Source: JBEKIK01 sp050013075 (GTDB lineage Bacteria; Planctomycetota; Planctomycetia; Pirellulales; Thermoguttaceae). From it: a DNA stretch of 12,462 bases. The notes beneath the pieces are model-generated. The model worked only from the letters and a program-made list of their open reading frames with translations, made no database searches and had not been told where the DNA came from. Numbering within the stretch: position 1 is the first letter of the stretch; every line of letters starts with the position of its first letter. Both the position numbers and the translations under genes were made by a program. Below are positions 1 to 7,005 of the stretch, one piece after another. The stretch lies in the NCBI GenBank assembly GCA_050013075.1, contig JBEKFZ010000114.1:1-12462 (forward strand). Reading direction: 5' to 3'.

Positions 1-66
1 AAGAAGAACTATGCTGTGCTTACGCAACCTCGGCTACTGGCCAAAAAACGTTTGATGAAAACAACT

Positions 67-131
67 TAAAGCCCAGGAAGTGCCATTGGGGCAACGCCCT
101 GGGCTGTCATATTTAAGCCCTTTGGGCTTAA
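67..131. repeat. Nested palindromic hairpin element
   Basis: Two perfect stems stand side by side. AGCCCAGG (70-77) pairs with CCTGGGCT (98-105), and inside that loop TGCC (81-84) pairs with GGCA (90-93). TTAAGCCC (113-120) then pairs with GGGCTTAA (124-131) across a 3-nt loop. The first stem contains AGCCC and the second AAGCCC, so the two hairpins share sequence. No T-run follows, so this is not a classical terminator. The layout resembles REP/BIME-type dispersed repeats of planctomycete genomes; dispersal cannot be tested from one window. Confidence 0.55.
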
Positions 132-406
132 CAATGTTATCCATATTGCCACAAAAGGTGGACGATCTCTAAACGGGCGTGATGTTTTTTTGACTTGTGT
201 GTAACAACGAGACCGTTAGGCCCTGGTTGCGAGGGATCGTAAATCATTCGCAAGCCCCGAAGCGGCGACATCGGGACTAAGTGATTGCCCGGTAATCAGT
301 TACACTTCGCGACTACAACACATTTTGCACCATGGGTAAGTGGTTGGGAGTGGGTATTACACCACCGCCCCTAGATCCTAGCCCCCTTATTTTCTTCTCA
401 CCAACC

Positions 407-427
407 AATTACACTTACACTGTAATT
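407..427. promoter_or_regulatory. Possible operator palindrome upstream of the exported-protein operon
   Basis: AATTACA (407-413) and TGTAATT (421-427) are perfect 7-bp inverted arms around a 7-nt centre. The inner part TTACACTGTAA (415-425) is itself a palindrome with a single central base. It ends 22 bp before the candidate -35 element at 450, a plausible place for a regulator. The TACA...TGTA core recalls BlaI/MecI operators, but the spacing differs from those and from the clear operators at 6541-6585, so the regulator is unknown. Confidence 0.3.
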
Positions 428-449
428 TAGGAAACTTTTCCGGCTTGTT

Positions 450-478
450 TTTCAACTAAGCCTGCCCGGTGTTAAAAT
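450..478 (+). promoter_or_regulatory. Candidate promoter for the exported-protein operon
   Basis: TAAAAT (473-478) is a one-mismatch -10 box, and TTTCAA (450-455) lies 17 nt upstream as a poor -35. Transcription would begin near 485 and leave a leader of about 40 nt before the TTG start at 526. The -35 match is weak, so an activator or another sigma factor could be involved. Confidence 0.35.
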
Positions 479-485
479 AGGAGCT

Positions 486-507
486 CTTGCCAAAATCTGC
501 CGGCAAG
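486..507 (+). promoter_or_regulatory. Small leader hairpin ahead of the ribosome binding site
   Basis: CTTGCC (486-491) pairs with GGCAAG (502-507) around a 10-nt loop, just before the Shine-Dalgarno sequence at 514. It would form in the 5' leader and leave the ribosome site accessible. A stabilising role is possible; nothing suggests a ligand-binding riboswitch. Confidence 0.25.
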
Positions 508-513
508 TAAATC

Positions 514-519
514 GGAGAG
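514..519 (+). promoter_or_regulatory. Ribosome binding site deciding a TTG start
   Basis: GGAGAG lies 6 nt before TTG at 526. A stop codon (TAA at 508-510) closes the frame just upstream, and the next in-frame ATG lies past residue 110 and would remove the signal peptide. The TTG start is therefore well supported. Confidence 0.7.
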
Positions 520-525
520 AGTGCA

Positions 526-3411
526 TTGCTTAATTGCAGGATTCCGCGGATAGCAGCGACAGGTCTGTTGTCGCTGTGTTGGACTTTTTTTGTTTATTCG
601 CAAGACGGCGTAAACAAGCCGTCCGCGATCGACAAAACTCCGCCCGTCGAGTCAGTGCCCGCCGCGTCCGCGGCACAATCGGCATTAGCGCCATCGGCGT
701 CAAAAGTCGAGGAGGTTCGGCCTTCGGTATTTTATTTGCCCGACAAGCACGGCAACCTCCAGGCGGTTCTGGATTTCAACTACGAGGACTTCGTCGAGTT
801 ATACAAGCTCAAGCAGCGGATCGACGAGCGCGACGTGCGTCCGCGTTCAAGTATTCAACGCATGTCGATTACCGGCCCGGCCGGAACTGAAAACGCCGAT
901 CTGACGGTGCAATTTCAAATCACCCTTGGAGACGGCGATTGGGTCAGGGTGCCGTTGCGTCTGGATCAAGCCTTACTTCGCGAGCCGGCGCAATACCAAG
1001 GACCAGGCGAGTGTTTTGTTTTATTCGATGGCGAAGGCGAAGGGTACGTTGCTTGGATTCGCGGTAAAAAGGAAGGGCCGCACCAGATCACCCTTAAAAT
1101 GCTTGTGCCGCTAAGTGTGGCGGGCGAAGAAACAAAGCTTAAATTATTCACGCCCCGGGCGGCAGCCTCGGAGATGAAATTAACGGTTCCCCAGGGCGAT
1201 GCGGTGGCAGCGGTTTCCGAAGGCGCCGCCCTGCTTCAGCCCGCCGCAGCGGAGGGCGGAACCTTGTTTACGGCATTGGGGCTGGGTGGTGAATTCCAGT
1301 TGGCCTGGCATAAGGCCGGGGCGCCCGCGGCCGAGGTTCCTGCGGTTCTGGAGGCCGCCGTCAATATATTGGTCCGGATGGACTCTCAGGGCATCACCGG
1401 CGAAGCGACTTTATCCGTTCACAGTTTCGCCTCGCCGTTCGATCGGTTTGTAGTGCGTTTACCGGCCGGGGCCGAGCTTGTGCCCGCAAGCGCGCCGGGC
1501 TATTCGATCCTGCCGCTGGAAGGAAAAAAGGAGTCGGCCGTCGGGCAAGCGCTGGTCGAAGTTCGTTTGCATAAAAAAACCACGGGCCCGGTCGAAATTC
1601 ATCTATCGACGCGGCGGAACTTCGGCCCGGAACCGCCGACGGATGGCTTCGATCTGGCCGGCTTCGAGGTCCTGCAAGCGGCGCGGCAATGGGGCACGAT
1701 CGCCGTGGCGGTCAGCAGCGACCGGCAGGTAGTTTGGGGCCCGCAGACCGGAGTCCGGCAGACCGATCTTTTGCCCGAATCCATGCACGGCGAAGGCATA
1801 GTGGCCGGTTTCGAGTATTCCGCTTGCCCGTACACGCTCATGGCTGGCCTGGCCCCGCGAAAGACACGGATCAACGTGGACCCGCAGTACGTATTGCTCG
1901 TCGGCCAGGACCGCATCGAGTTGGAGGCGAAATTATCCTGCTTTATCCGCGGGGCGAAAATCTACGCCTTGCGTTTGTCGATGTCCGATTGGGAAATTGA
2001 CGAGGCCGGGCCGGAAAATCTCGCAGCCCAGGACGGCATCGATCGCGACGAAAGCGGAACGGTTTCGATACCTTTGCGCCAGCCTTCATCGGGAAAATTG
2101 GAATTGAGTTTCCGCGCGCACAAGATGCTGGGAAAATCGGCCGCCGGTTTTTCCGTTGCCTTGCCCGTGCCGCAAGTTCCCTCACCCGGCCCCGCGATAT
2201 TGGCGGTTGTGCCGGCCGATAACGTGGAACTGACTCCCGATGAGGACTCGATCCAAGGGCTTACGCGCCGGCAAATCGCCCCGCCCATGAAACTGCCCGA
2301 ACGTCGGCAAGACGCGCTCTATTACCGCGGCGAAGGTAAAAACGCCGTTTTCGCGGCCCGGATGAGCGTGCATCCCCTCCGCGTGGCTCCGGATGCGGCG
2401 AACCACGTCCATCTGGAAACGGACTCCGCGAAAGTAACGCAAAAATTCGCCTATACGACCGTGATCGAGCGGGCGTGGATTCAAACCCGGATAAGTTCTT
2501 CAGTCCGGCAGGATCGAGCGGTTTTTCAATTCACCGGCAACCGGAAAGAACTGCTCTTTCAACTGCCCAACGGAGCCGCGCCGGAACAGATGCTGGTCAT
2601 GCTCGACGGCAAGCGCGTGGAAGCGCAAGAGGCGGGCGAAAATCGGTTCTCGCTGGCTCTGCCCGGCGAGGGCGAAATCCGCTTGCATCTCATCGAGTTG
2701 AGCTATCACTTTCCCGGTCCGCGCCCGGCGCAGGGATTCTTATCGCTCGATTTTCCGCGATTGGGTTCCAATGTCTGGACGCGGCGGATGTATTGGCAGC
2801 TCGTATTGCCGCAAAACGAACACGTTCTGATCGATCCGCCGGGATTCGACCGGGAGTACTGCTGGAAATGGTGCGGATATTTTTGGGGCCGCGAGCCGGT
2901 TTTAAACCAGATGCAATTGGAAACCTGGATCGGCGCTTCGCAGCACTCGATGCTGCCCGAGGGCGCGAGCGTATATTTATACAGTAACTTGGGCAGTGCC
3001 GATCGCGCCGAACCGCGCACCGTGGGGCGCACGTTTATCGTGGCCGTCGCCTCCGGGGCGGCGCTCATACTCGGGCTGGTTTTGATCTACGTGCCGATAG
3101 TCCGGCATCCTTTCAGCCTGCTCCCGATAAGCCTCGGATTATTGAGCCTGGCGATGATCTACCCGGAGCCGGCGGCCATGATCGCCCAAGCTTCGGGTTT
3201 GGGACTGGCGTTGACGCTTTTGGCCGGCATATTGGAGCGAAGTATGGCGCGGCGCCGCAAAAAGTCGTTATTGAAGGAACCTCCCAAGTCGATCATGGAT
3301 TCGACTTCATCGCGAGGCCTTATCCAGTCAGCGCCACCGGTATCGGCCGGTTCTTCCACAAGAGCGATACCAGCCGTATCGCAATCTCCTCCCCAGGAAC
3401 CGTCCCCATGA
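526..3411 (+). CDS. Large exported, C-terminally membrane-anchored protein (planctomycete-type, function unknown)
   Basis: A 961-residue protein that I cannot assign to a named family. The N-terminus is a signal peptide (about residues 1-25, hydrophobic core near 10-24, probable cleavage around YS/QD), followed by an Ala/Pro/Ser-rich linker to about residue 65. Then comes a module that starts with YLP (70-72), reaches a DFVELY helix (88-93) and continues into beta-rich sequence with RVPL (141-144). The long middle is alternating hydrophobic/polar, typical of stacked beta-sandwiches. Near 780-795 a cluster of Trp and Cys residues (WKWCGYFWGREP) stands out. About three hydrophobic segments follow (roughly 837-858, 863-882, 883-904), then RRRKK and a Pro/Ser-rich tail of about 48 residues, so the bulk should lie outside the cytoplasm with the tail inside. 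The stop overlaps an ATG (ATGA at 3408), and the next gene encodes a second protein with the same YLP...ELY module, so the two probably form one operon and one envelope complex. Confidence 0.85.
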   Translation: MLNCRIPRIAATGLLSLCWTFFVYSQDGVNKPSAIDKTPPVESVPAASAAQSALAPSASKVEEVRPSVFYLPDKHGNLQAVLDFNYEDFVELYKLKQRIDERDVRPRSSIQRMSITGPAGTENADLTVQFQITLGDGDWVRVPLRLDQALLREPAQYQGPGECFVLFDGEGEGYVAWIRGKKEGPHQITLKMLVPLSVAGEETKLKLFTPRAAASEMKLTVPQGDAVAAVSEGAALLQPAAAEGGTLFTALGLGGEFQLAWHKAGAPAAEVPAVLEAAVNILVRMDSQGITGEATLSVHSFASPFDRFVVRLPAGAELVPASAPGYSILPLEGKKESAVGQALVEVRLHKKTTGPVEIHLSTRRNFGPEPPTDGFDLAGFEVLQAARQWGTIAVAVSSDRQVVWGPQTGVRQTDLLPESMHGEGIVAGFEYSACPYTLMAGLAPRKTRINVDPQYVLLVGQDRIELEAKLSCFIRGAKIYALRLSMSDWEIDEAGPENLAAQDGIDRDESGTVSIPLRQPSSGKLELSFRAHKMLGKSAAGFSVALPVPQVPSPGPAILAVVPADNVELTPDEDSIQGLTRRQIAPPMKLPERRQDALYYRGEGKNAVFAARMSVHPLRVAPDAANHVHLETDSAKVTQKFAYTTVIERAWIQTRISSSVRQDRAVFQFTGNRKELLFQLPNGAAPEQMLVMLDGKRVEAQEAGENRFSLALPGEGEIRLHLIELSYHFPGPRPAQGFLSLDFPRLGSNVWTRRMYWQLVLPQNEHVLIDPPGFDREYCWKWCGYFWGREPVLNQMQLETWIGASQHSMLPEGASVYLYSNLGSADRAEPRTVGRTFIVAVASGAALILGLVLIYVPIVRHPFSLLPISLGLLSLAMIYPEPAAMIAQASGLGLALTLLAGILERSMARRRKKSLLKEPPKSIMDSTSSRGLIQSAPPVSAGSSTRAIPAVSQSPPQEPSP

Positions 3412-3455
3412 TCCGTCAGACGCGGTTTACATTCTTGTATAACGGTCTGGGGAAC

Positions 3456-3506
3456 GTAGTCCGCACACTCCGTGTGCGGGACCGGCACACGGAGTGTGCC
3501 GTCTAC
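3456..3506. repeat. REP-like double palindrome between two operon genes
   Basis: CCGCACAC (3461-3468) pairs perfectly with GTGTGCGG (3472-3479) over TCC, and CGGCACAC (3483-3490) pairs with GTGTGCCG (3494-3501) over GGA. The two hairpins are also reverse complements of each other: arms 3456-3478 and 3484-3506 match at 20 of 23 positions. The unit can therefore fold as two short hairpins or one long one, which is the BIME-type layout. It lies between the ATGA overlap at 3408 and the signal-peptide start at 3528. In mRNA it could stabilise the upstream message or reduce read-through; there is no T-run for a strong terminator. Confidence 0.75.
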
Positions 3507-3527
3507 ATTTGGCATTTCCGCCGCACA

Positions 3528-6464
3528 ATGACGAAATGCACTCTAATGCTCTTTACGGCCATGGCACTGGCGTCCGCATTGGCGGCAAAGGCCCAAGAAC
3601 CCGCGGAGGCGGCTGAATTGCGCTTTCGCCGCGTTTATGCCCCGGCCGATCGGATAAGCGACTGGCCCACGGGCGAAGGGAAGTATTTGCCTTTGGAGTC
3701 GGACGAATTCGAGCAATTGCTGTCTCTGGCCCGGTCCGGCCCGCCCGACCGGCAGGGTTCCTTCACTTCCCGAACGGTGGCGGCGGAATATCAGGCCGAA
3801 CTCAGCGGCGAGCAATTGTTGAGCGGCCGGGCGACATTGGAAATTACACATTCCGGTCAATCGGCCGGGATGTTGTCTTTGGAACCCTGCAATGCGGCGA
3901 TTTGTAAAACCGCCTGGCTTTTGCCCGATATTGACGCCAAGGGAGAAGTGGAGGGAAAAGGGGACAGTCGCATTTTTGACGCGCAAAAAATGGGACAGTC
4001 CCCGGTCATGGGTTTTGGCCCTGACGGCAGGCTGCAAGTTCTAGTGGAACAAAGCGGCAAATTAAGTTTTGATTGGTCATTGACCGGCCGGCGCGACGCT
4101 GGCGGGGTGATTGTGTTTTCCTGCGAATTTCCCACTTGCCCGGTGAACGTATTACGGCTCGATCTGCCCGAGAACTTGACCCCGGCGTCCGACAAAGGCG
4201 TCGTATCCGGCGATAAGGAATCCGCTAACGGCCGGCGCCGGTGGCGCATCGATTTAGGCGGTAATTGCCGTTTTCATTTGCGCATTGCCGCATCCGGCGC
4301 CGCCAATGCCCGGCCGCCACTGGCATTGCTCGGCGAATCGAGCGTATACGAGTTTTTGCCCCGCGGAATCGATTTATCAGCCCAATGGAAAATACAGATC
4401 CACGATGAACCGCTGGAAAAAATCGTCGTGTTGTTGGATCCCGGTCTGCAACTGGCGACCGCGCTTCTGGGCGAGACCGCCTTGACCTGGACGATCGAAC
4501 CCCTGAGCGGCGATGCGGGTTCCAGGGCCGTGTTGTCGCTGGGCGAACCGATCAAGGACGCGGAACGAATCCTGCGCCTGGGCGCCCTGGCACGGTTGAC
4601 GCTCGATCGCCCTTGCCGGTTGCCGCGAATGAAGCCGGAAGGACTGTTCTGGCAGGAAGGCGGCATCACGCTGATCGTTCCGGATCCGCTGCTGGTGGAA
4701 CGGCTGAGGCCGATCGGTTGCAGTCAAACGGCAGTCGGTCCGTTGGCCGAGCCGCGCGCGGGCGAGTCGCTCCAATTCCAGAATTTCAGCTCCGATGCCA
4801 CGATCGAAATCGAGCTGGCACATCGCGGTCCGCAGTCGCGGCCGATCGCCGGCGCGGCCGTGGAACCGGGCGCCTGGCAAACGGCCGTCCGGGACGTTCG
4901 GGTTGAAGAAGCCGCTGAAAAACCCCGGACCGCGGCCTTATCCGAGTATCGCGTTTTCATACCCATCGACAACGATAAAAAGCCCTCCGGCGACAAGGTC
5001 TATCTTCCCGAAAAATTTTACATTGAACTTTATCGCCGCGCGGCCGCGGCCAAGCAAGAACCCCGGGGCTGGTTGTTGCGATCGGCCGTGTATCGCGGAA
5101 CCCTCGAGCGCGAACCAGCCACCGGCCGCACGGCCTGCGAGGCGATCAACGCCCGATTCGATCTGAAGGTCTTTGGCCGGATGCTCCAAGTCAGGATTCC
5201 CTTCCGCCGGGAAAACGCCCGGCTAATTCCCGACTGCGCCGCGCTCGACGGCCGGCCGATCCAACCGCAATGGGAGGCCGACGGCGGGGCTTTAAGCTTC
5301 GAAGTGCAAGAACCCGGCGATTACCGTTTGGAATTGGGGTTTCGGCCCGGGCCGCGCGAGTTCGGCACATCGGGCGGTTTCGAGATGTCCATTCCGCGCC
5401 TGGCCCAATCGCGTTTGGAATTGACTCTTCCGGCCGAAATACCGGGCATCGAGGCGGCGTCCGCCATCGGCGCGGTCGTTTTGGAAAGCGATCCGCCCCG
5501 GCTGTCGGCCCAGGTCGGTCCGAGCAATCGGCTGGCGGTCCATTGGCCAGAAATCCCGGCAAAAAGTGCTAGGGAAACAGGCATCGAAGCGGACCAACTC
5601 ACGTGGATGAAGGTCAAACCCGGCTCGGTCGTGGTCGAAGGTAGATTTAAATTTCACCTTCCCGAAAATCAAGTCCGCCGCCTGCAATTGGCCGCCGATC
5701 AGCGCCTGCGCCTGTTGCCCTTCGAGGGCAAGGATCAGCCCGGCGTTCAGATCCGCTCCGACGGCGCAAAACAACAGATCATCACTTTGCAATGGAATCG
5801 GACGTTGAGTAAAGAGACCTCGCTTGATCTTTCGTTTTTATTGACAGGGTCCTCGGGGGTGGGCAAATTCCGCTTGCCCCGAATCGAGCCGCTCGATGCG
5901 CAAAAGATCAAACGCTGGCTGGCCGTATCGGTCGATCCCATATTGGAATATGAATCGCAATGCTCGAGCGACTTGGAAGCGTCGGCAACGGCTGATTTGC
6001 TGAAAAACTGGGATTTTCCTGATCCGCCGCCGCTGCTGGCGTATCGGTTGGAAAGCGATAAGGCCGATTGGAGTCTATCGACCCGGCCGCGCGAACCGGA
6101 AACGTCGGGGCAACAAACACTCGCCCTAAGCTACGGCCGGAACAACGTCGAAGCGCATTTCGAGGCCCAATTGACCGTGGCTTCGGGGTATGTGTTCCAG
6201 TACCAGTTGTCCGCGCCGGCGGCGATGAAAGTTTTAAAAGCATCGGTCCGCAAGGAAGGCGCCGAACTGGCCGCGCGATGGTCGCAAGACCCCGGCGGCA
6301 CGATCAGCATCTTCCTGAGGGGTCCGGCGGAGGGCAAACAACAGCTTTCGCTCGAGGGCATTCTTCCTCCGGAAAACGGCGAAAACACGCCGCTGCCCGA
6401 AGTCAGACTCATGCATTGCCGCCTGGAATCGACCACGATCGAGCTTCTCCGCCGCGACAATTGA
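3528..6464 (+). CDS. Large exported protein, partner of the preceding gene (function unknown)
   Basis: A 978-residue protein with no family I can name. The start is set at ATG 3528 because it opens a textbook signal peptide (Met-Thr-Lys, hydrophobic core, Ala-Lys-Ala cleavage site before Gln23). An alternative ATG at 3408 overlaps the previous stop and has AGGA at 3395-3398, but it would add 40 residues read through the REP palindrome in front of the signal peptide. The mature protein carries the YLP module twice: near residue 53 (YLPLESDEFEQLL) and near 492-502 (YLPEKFYIELY). The second is followed by beta-rich sequence and a Gly-Tyr-Arg-Leu-Glu-Leu strand. Unlike its neighbour it has no membrane segment at the C-terminus, so it should be periplasmic or surface-exposed, perhaps held by the anchored neighbour. 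The end at 6464 is abrupt. Partner role is inferred from the shared module and gene order. Confidence 0.82.
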   Translation: MTKCTLMLFTAMALASALAAKAQEPAEAAELRFRRVYAPADRISDWPTGEGKYLPLESDEFEQLLSLARSGPPDRQGSFTSRTVAAEYQAELSGEQLLSGRATLEITHSGQSAGMLSLEPCNAAICKTAWLLPDIDAKGEVEGKGDSRIFDAQKMGQSPVMGFGPDGRLQVLVEQSGKLSFDWSLTGRRDAGGVIVFSCEFPTCPVNVLRLDLPENLTPASDKGVVSGDKESANGRRRWRIDLGGNCRFHLRIAASGAANARPPLALLGESSVYEFLPRGIDLSAQWKIQIHDEPLEKIVVLLDPGLQLATALLGETALTWTIEPLSGDAGSRAVLSLGEPIKDAERILRLGALARLTLDRPCRLPRMKPEGLFWQEGGITLIVPDPLLVERLRPIGCSQTAVGPLAEPRAGESLQFQNFSSDATIEIELAHRGPQSRPIAGAAVEPGAWQTAVRDVRVEEAAEKPRTAALSEYRVFIPIDNDKKPSGDKVYLPEKFYIELYRRAAAAKQEPRGWLLRSAVYRGTLEREPATGRTACEAINARFDLKVFGRMLQVRIPFRRENARLIPDCAALDGRPIQPQWEADGGALSFEVQEPGDYRLELGFRPGPREFGTSGGFEMSIPRLAQSRLELTLPAEIPGIEAASAIGAVVLESDPPRLSAQVGPSNRLAVHWPEIPAKSARETGIEADQLTWMKVKPGSVVVEGRFKFHLPENQVRRLQLAADQRLRLLPFEGKDQPGVQIRSDGAKQQIITLQWNRTLSKETSLDLSFLLTGSSGVGKFRLPRIEPLDAQKIKRWLAVSVDPILEYESQCSSDLEASATADLLKNWDFPDPPPLLAYRLESDKADWSLSTRPREPETSGQQTLALSYGRNNVEAHFEAQLTVASGYVFQYQLSAPAAMKVLKASVRKEGAELAARWSQDPGGTISIFLRGPAEGKQQLSLEGILPPENGENTPLPEVRLMHCRLESTTIELLRRDN

Positions 6465-6531
6465 ACGGGCAGCCGGTGGATTTGGAAACCCGCCGTTTTG
6501 AATTTATTTTCCGGAATTTTCCGAGATTCTC

Positions 6532-6560
6532 TTGACATCTTACGGCGGCAGTCGTAATAT
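6532..6560 (+). promoter_or_regulatory. Sigma70-type promoter of the blaI-M56 operon
   Basis: TTGACA (6532-6537), a 17-nt spacer, and TAATAT (6555-6560) make a near-consensus promoter. Transcription should start around 6567, so the TTG at 6567 is not a usable start for blaI. Such a strong core promoter fits an autorepressed operon, and its spacer and -10 box are covered by the first operator. Confidence 0.88.
6541..6556. promoter_or_regulatory. BlaI-type operator 1
   Basis: TACGGCGGCAGTCGTA has TACG and CGTA arms 8 nt apart and a TACGGC/GTCGTA half-site pattern. It lies in the promoter spacer and overlaps the first bases of the -10 box, so a bound dimer would exclude RNA polymerase. Its near-copy in inverted orientation is at 6570-6585. 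Confidence 0.75.
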
Positions 6561-6569
6561 AGCCCGTTG

Positions 6570-6585
6570 TACGACAGATGCCGTA
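6570..6585. promoter_or_regulatory. BlaI-type operator 2
   Basis: TACGACAGATGCCGTA is the inverted counterpart of operator 1: its reverse complement TACGGCATCTGTCGTA matches site 1 at 13 of 16 positions. Centres are 29 bp apart. It covers roughly +3 to +19 of the transcript. The two sites are framed by a perfect outer inverted repeat, TCTTACGGC (6538-6546) with GCCGTAAGA (6580-6588). Paired sites before blaI/mecI genes are usual for this family. Confidence 0.72.
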
Positions 6586-6602
6586 AGAATCGGAGGATCA
6601 CG

Positions 6603-6995
6603 ATGGCCAAGTCATTCACTTCGCTGGGCGAGTTCGAAATTCAGGTGCTGCGCCTTGTTTGGCGGCATCAACCGTGTACCGAACGGCAAATCAGCGACCT
6701 GGTTAAGCAGGACCGGGCGGTGGCTCGGACCACGGTGCTGAAAACCCTGCAACGCTTGGAGGCCAAGGGGCTTTTGGCACGGATGCCGGGCGATCCGTCC
6801 ATCCGCTTCCGCGCCGCGATAGACGAAAAACGCGTGGTTCCAGCCCTGATTAGCAAGTTTGTCGAGGGGATGCTGGGCGGTTCGCCCGGACCGCTTTTGG
6901 CGTACTTCGCCGATTCCGGCAAGCTCTCGGATAAAGATCTCAAGGCCCTGCGGGCAATCGCACAAAAAATAGATAAACCGCCTAAGCGGCAGTAA
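6603..6995 (+). CDS. blaI: BlaI/MecI/CopY-family transcriptional repressor
   Basis: A 130-residue winged-helix DNA-binding protein. The start is ATG 6603, with GGAGGA at 6592-6597 five nt upstream; the longer TTG frame from 6567 would start at the predicted +1 and is rejected. Family hallmarks are the LGEFEIQVLRLVW helix near the N-terminus, a TTVLKTLQRLEAKGLL recognition helix region, and the C-terminal dimerisation part with ISKFVEGMLGGSP. The family represses its own operon as a dimer and is inactivated when an M56 protease partner is triggered to cleave it. The operators at 6541-6585 and the protease gene 10 nt downstream fit this. The gene symbol denotes the family; a beta-lactam role is not implied, since no beta-lactamase gene is present. 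Confidence 0.93.
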   Translation: MAKSFTSLGEFEIQVLRLVWRHQPCTERQISDLVKQDRAVARTTVLKTLQRLEAKGLLARMPGDPSIRFRAAIDEKRVVPALISKFVEGMLGGSPGPLLAYFADSGKLSDKDLKALRAIAQKIDKPPKRQ

Positions 6996-7005
6996 TCGGC
7001 GCCTT

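Larger units (their letters stand above)
1..525. other. Gene-free left flank with structured repeat DNA
   Basis: I see no credible gene here. The longest ATG frame (332-430) would give 32 residues with no recognisable composition or ribosome binding site. The stretch holds strong hairpins (67-131), a weaker CCCGA/TCGGG pair (256-260 with 271-275), a near-palindrome (407-427) and, at its right end, a candidate promoter and leader for the following gene. Its base composition is more AT-rich than the genes. It reads like a string of dispersed intergenic repeats rather than decayed coding sequence. Confidence 0.6.

Noticed and set aside
332..430. 32-codon ATG frame in the left flank
   Set aside because: No Shine-Dalgarno, no recognisable composition and it ends in the palindrome; probably chance.
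6465..6535. Continuation of the second giant protein in another frame (LNGQPVDLE...)
   Set aside because: A frameshift near 6460 would extend the protein by about 20 residues, but I cannot show that the extension is homologous to relatives.
6567..6602. Longer blaI starting at TTG 6567
   Set aside because: TTG 6567 coincides with the predicted transcription start and lies next to operator 2. ATG 6603 has a strong GGAGGA and gives the standard family N-terminus.
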